Assembly: GCA_021442155.1 (NCBI GenBank) | Contig: CM038214.1 | Coordinates: forward strand, 140,716,040 to 140,780,039 | Origin: Cymbidium sinense | Lineage: Eukaryota; Streptophyta; Magnoliopsida; Asparagales; Orchidaceae | Length of the DNA: 64,000 nucleotides | Direction: 5' to 3' | In this document: positions 60,095 to 64,000 of the stretch, piece by piece | Position numbering within the stretch: position 1 is the first letter of the stretch | How the letters are laid out: every line of letters begins with the position of its first letter | The notes under the pieces: model-generated | The model's database searches: none | Seen by the model: only the letters and a program-made list of their open reading frames with translations | What the model was told of the DNA's origin: nothing | Program-made: the position numbers and the translations under genes

Positions 60095-61420
60095 AGACCT
60101 ATTGTGCGGCAAAAAGTATCTATAAAATGGAAATCTGATGGTGAGCGAAATACCAAATACTTCCATTCCATAGTTAAAAAGAAAAAGATGTTAAATCACA
60201 TTAATAAAAATTAAACTAATGATGGTGTCTGGTGTACTGATAACAAAGAGCTTATTGATTCTATCATTTCATTTTTTACTGAGCTCCTCAATAAAAATGT
60301 GACTTATGATAAGATTTCCTTGCTTGAAGTTATTCCTAATCTCATTTTTGAGGAAGATAACAACATGTTTATTTCATTACCATCTGAATCCAAAATTTTA
60401 AACATTTTGCAAAATATACTACAGATTCTGTGGCTGGTCCTGATGGATTTATTATCTTATTTTTTCAAAAATGTTGGTATATCATTAAAGAGGACTTGAT
60501 TAAAGCTATTCTTGATTATTTCAAGGGAAGTATCCTCCCCAAATATTTTGCTTGCACTTTCATTATTTTAATCCCTAAAAAAGAAAATCCTAAACTTTAG
60601 AGTGATTTTAGGCCAATTAGTCTTTGTTCCTTTTTTAATAAACTCATCTCTAAGATTTTGGCTAAAAGATTAAGTATTCTGCTTCCTAAAATTATCTCCC
60701 CCAACCAAATAGGTTTTGTTAAAGGGCGATCTATTTCTGATAATGTTCTTTTAGCCCAAGAGATGATCAATGATTTAAATGCCAAAGTTCATAGTGATAA
60801 CTTGATCTTTAAGTTGGACATTTCCAAAGCTTACGATAACATTGGTTAGGCTTTCCTATATATATTTTTGGCTTTATTTGGATTTTCAAGTCAATTTATT
60901 ACTTTAATTAAGAATGGTATTGAGAATTCTTGGTTTTCTTTACTTATTAATGGTGAAGTTCATATTTTTTCTTCTTCTCATGGGCTAAAGGGGATCCTTT
61001 TCTCCTCTTTTCATTATTGTATGGAATATCTCTCTAGAAGTATTGAGCGATGTTTTGTAAAATGCATAACATATTATAAACTAGGGTGGCTTTCCCATTT
61101 CCACCTCGCCTTTTGATGATTTCATTATATTTTGCAATGGTTCTATTCTCTACATTAAAAAAATTATGTAAGTTCCTTACTGCTGTGGGAAAGTGGTTTG
61201 AAAATTAATCGACAAAGTTGTTTTATTTCTAGCTCATCTATTTCCTTATCTAAGATTAATGCTATTAAGAATATTATGCGCATCAAACCCCTCTATCAAG
61301 TGTCTAGGTACTCCTTTATATCGAGGAACAAAAAGATCTTCTTTATTTGATGAAGTTATTCAAAAAATAAATAAGAAAACTTCCTCTTAGGAGTTCCACT
61401 TACTTTCCTTTGGTGTTAGA
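60095..61420 (+). pseudogene. LINE-F reverse transcriptase
   Basis: Motifs in order: GPDGF (about 60438), ILIPKKENPKL followed by a stop at 60598, SDFRPISLCSFFNKLISKIL (60601), NQIGFVKGRSISDNVLLAQE (60706), motif A LIFKLDISKAYDNIG (60805), then FSLLINGEVHIFSSSHGLKG (60937) where the usual GDPLSP is lost. The catalytic box has one base missing, so LAF falls in one frame and DDFIIFCNGS in another (about 61105-61143). Stops and shifts elsewhere confirm a dead copy. Confidence 0.86.
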
Positions 61421-61439
61421 CTTATCCTGTCAAAAGTAC

Positions 61440-63123
61440 CCTTTGCTCTTTGCCTTTGTATCTTTTGTCCACTATTGTGCCTACCCGCTCTATTATTAAA
61501 AGGATAAATAGACTTATTAACAAAAATTTTTGGGGTTCTACCTCTTCTTCTAGGAAAGTTCATTGGGCTAGTTGGCATAACTATTGTGGGCCTTTTAATG
61601 AAGGTGGTTTGGGTTGCAAAACTTTAGAAGACTCCATTAAATATTTTTTTCATACAAAATGTGGGATTTTAGAAATAACCATAGTATGGTCTCAATTTAT
61701 ACTTGCTAAATACTATAAGGAAACACCCCTTGTACTTTCAAATCTGGGGACTCTCCAGTGTGGAGAAGACTTTGTAACATCAAGTGGAATGTTAAGAATC
61801 TTATCTCTTGGGGTGTTAATTTGGGCTCCTTCTTCTTTTGGCAAGACAATTGGCTGGGACAAAGTTCTATTAATTCTTTGCTTAATACTTATTCCACAGT
61901 GAGGCTTAAGATTAATCAGTTCATTACTCAAAATAATTCGGGTGTGGCTTAATTAATTCCCATTATCCCTAATGTGATAGTTGACAAAATCCTTACAATT
62001 TGTCCCTTACCTAATAAATCTGACAAAATTCTCTTCAAAAATTCCTCCTCTTGAGATTTTGTTTTGAAGGATATTTGGCATTCTTTCAGACTTAAAACTC
62101 AAGAGTCCTTGGTTTTCACTAAAATCTGGAATATTTTTATCCCTACCTCCTTTTAGATTTTAACTTGGCGCATTCTAAAGCATTACATTCTTGTTGATGC
62201 TACCCTTTAAAAAAAGGCTTTCACCTCCCCTCTAACTGCCAATGGTATTTTCACATTGAAATTGTTGATCATGTGTTCATGAATGGCCCTATTGCTATTA
62301 AGTTTGTAGTTGGTATGATAGTATGTTTAATACTTTGCATTTCGATGGATCATTTTCTATTATGCAACTTCTTAAAACTTAGGCCAAGTGAAAGTTCTAG
62401 CCACTACTCTTCTGTGGTATATTTGGTTAGAATGAAATGATGCTAAGCATCATGATATACCTATGAACTATCAACGTATTATTGCTAGAGCCAAATGTAA
62501 AATTATGTGTCTTTATAAAGCTGATCTTCTTACTTCCTTTAATTTTAAAGGGTACAAATATATGGCCTTTAACTTTGGGATTAATCATCCTTCTTGTGGA
62601 ATTGCTCCTAACCATAAAATTATATACTGGATGAAGCCTAATTATCATGTCATTATGGTTAACAATGATGGCTTGGTTTCTAATGGATTTTATGGTTGAG
62701 GGGGTATTTTAAGAGATTATAGTGGTCAGATTATCTCTACTTTTGCCGCACCTTTAGAACCCTATTCTGTATTATTTGCTGAGCTTAAAGGTCTGCACTA
62801 TGAGATTTTTGTCTGCTTACAAAAAGGATTTTAGAAGATTTGGTTTGAAGTTGATGCTCTCCTTCTTCTTGAATTAATAAATTTGGGAGCTCATGGAAAT
62901 GGAAGTGTATTATTTACTTAACCATACTAGGAGTCTTCTTGCCAACCTAGATTATCAAATTTCTCATATTTATCAGGGAGGAAATTCTTGTGCTGATTTT
63001 CTTGCTAATTGGGGAGCCAAGTCCTCCTCTTTGAATCTGTTCTCTAATGATGATATTCCTTCACTTTTAAGGGGGCTTGTGAATCTTGATAAAACTAGAT
63101 TGCCTTATGTTAGAAATTTTTAA
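61440..63123 (+). pseudogene. LINE-F C-terminal region: zinc-binding domain and RNase H
   Basis: NKNFWGSTSSSRKVHWASWH and GPFNEGGLGCKTLEDS (61519-61640) form the segment after the polymerase. WQDNWLGQSSINSLL lies at about 61838, a decayed zf-RVT region at 62150-62400 (IVDHVFMNGPIAIK), and the linker MNYQRIIARAKCK at 62463. RNase H (62630-63123) keeps VNNDGL with the first Asp, then GGILRDYSGQIISTF, LFAELKGLHYE with the Glu, and FEVDALLLLELINLG with the second Asp. It ends ISHIYQGGNSCADFLANWG and PYVRNF-stop. In-frame stops stand near 62697 and 62833. It is the best preserved RNase H of the three. Confidence 0.84.
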
Positions 63124-64000
63124 GCCTTTTATGCTTCTTCTTCCTGTGGAGATATGGCTCTTCCCTGAGTTTTTTGATCTAATTATTGGTTTGGGCTTTA
63201 TTTATTCCTTCTCATGAACCATAACTTAGTTTATTGTCTGAATGTTTCCCAGTTTATGCATGGGATGGGGCTAGTCTTCCTTTCTATGGTTGTTTGCTAT
63301 CTTTATCCCTTTTCCTTCCTATTTTGCATTCTCTACTATTCTAGTAGAGGTTTTTGCTGTAGATGAAGGCTACTAGGACCTGCTTGTCCAATATTGGGTG
63401 TGTTCTTCTTTTTCGGATGGATCTTTCTGCAATCTTTTTTTGATGCTTCCCATTTTTAGGTTCGCCATTGCCTACTGCTGAATAGCTGTGGGTTTGCTTG
63501 TTTCACTGGACCACCTGGGTTATGCTGCTCTTTTTCTTAACCCTCATGGATGAGTTAGTTACTTTGCTAATTATGCTCAATGTTTCTCTTTCTCTTCTTA
63601 TTTCGATGATTACTTCTATTTCCCTACATGGTTGGTACTACTTTTGGTCTCCTTCTCATACTGCTTTTGCTATTGATGTTTACTTAACAGTTCGGCTATT
63701 TTCCCTTAATATGATGGATTTTTTGGCTATTTATTTTTTGATTCCTAACATGGTTCAATTCTGGAATGACACTGCCTACCTTCTCCTCTGTTGGATACAT
63801 TATTTGGTTTATTGTATTGTCTATCAGCTGAATGGATTAGCGGGTTATTATGTTAAGCAAACTGATTATTTCTGGTGGATTTTTGTCTGCCTTTTTGTTC
63901 TATTGATTGTGTTTGGTTAGCCTCATTACATGTACCTTTGTTGTATGTGTTTATCTGTTGGCTCTATTAGACCTGTATAATTACTGTTATGATCTAGCTA
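63124..64000 (+). other. LINE-F 3' UTR (start; continues past window)
   Basis: This is T/G-rich sequence of the kind seen after RNase H in LINE-A and LINE-E. The conserved 550-base end of the family (ATGATTGTAACCC onward) has not been reached. The 140-codon frame at 63498-63920 is hydrophobic by composition and is not called as a gene. Confidence 0.7.

Larger units (their letters stand above)
57456..64000 (+). mobile_element. LINE-F, L1-type retrotransposon cut by the window end (dead)
   Basis: It starts at about 57456 inside telomere-like repeats and keeps a fuller 5' half than LINE-E, with the start of ORF1 present. It continues through endonuclease, reverse transcriptase, zinc-binding region and RNase H, whose stop is at 63121. 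The T/G-rich 3' UTR follows and passes the window edge. The protein domains align to LINE-E along their length but with clear divergence, so it is a separate insertion of the same broad family. Every domain has at least one stop or frameshift. Confidence 0.88.

Overview
This is a seed-plant nuclear window made of repeats and decayed retroelements, with no intact protein-coding gene. The plant call rests on three things: long degenerate arrays of the Arabidopsis-type telomere heptamer (CCCTAAA on the + strand), LINE remnants with the plant L1 layout (zinc-knuckle ORF1, APE endonuclease, reverse transcriptase, RNase H), and fragments of a GRP7-like glycine-rich RNA-binding protein gene. I cannot name the species.

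Layout. 1-1716 is the 3' end of LINE-A. 1717-9277 is telomere-like array carrying GRP fragments 1, 2 and 3 and the 5'-truncated LINE-B (6640-8506). 9278-26848 is a 17.6-kb LTR retrotransposon without recognisable gag or pol (LARD-like, LTRs of 6.2 and 4.2 kb), inserted in the 3' UTR of GRP fragment 3 with a GTGTG target-site duplication. 26919-47784 is mainly telomere-like array, interrupted by a reverse-oriented piece of the same LTR family (27395-30045), GRP fragments 4 to 8, LINE-C (37172-38258) and LINE-D (39897-41150, with an 11-bp duplication). It ends in a GC-rich CCTGGG patch. 47785-55533 is LINE-E, nearly full length. 55534-57455 is array again. 57456-64000 is LINE-F, cut by the window end.

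The arrays are not random. GC-richer CCCTAAA blocks alternate with AATAAA-rich blocks, and a recurring landmark (CGGTTTACTTAATTTAAA) separates them, often about 1 kb apart. A second landmark (AAAGTAACTAAA) stands just upstream of the complete GRP fragments. All the GRP fragments with an intact left end break at the same base and end in poly(A) at the same place. A single 5'-truncated retrocopy therefore landed in the array and was multiplied with it. Six LINE copies all lie in + orientation with their tails against the C-rich strand.

The most unusual content is inside the LTR element. At least three unrelated tandem families there form hairpins whose loops are conserved while both stem arms change together: 14 units at 21143-22312, short units at 15626-15856, and longer units around a conserved motif at 16080-18080. 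This covariation points either to a selected RNA or DNA structure or to arm-to-arm sequence correction, and is the best candidate for something undescribed.
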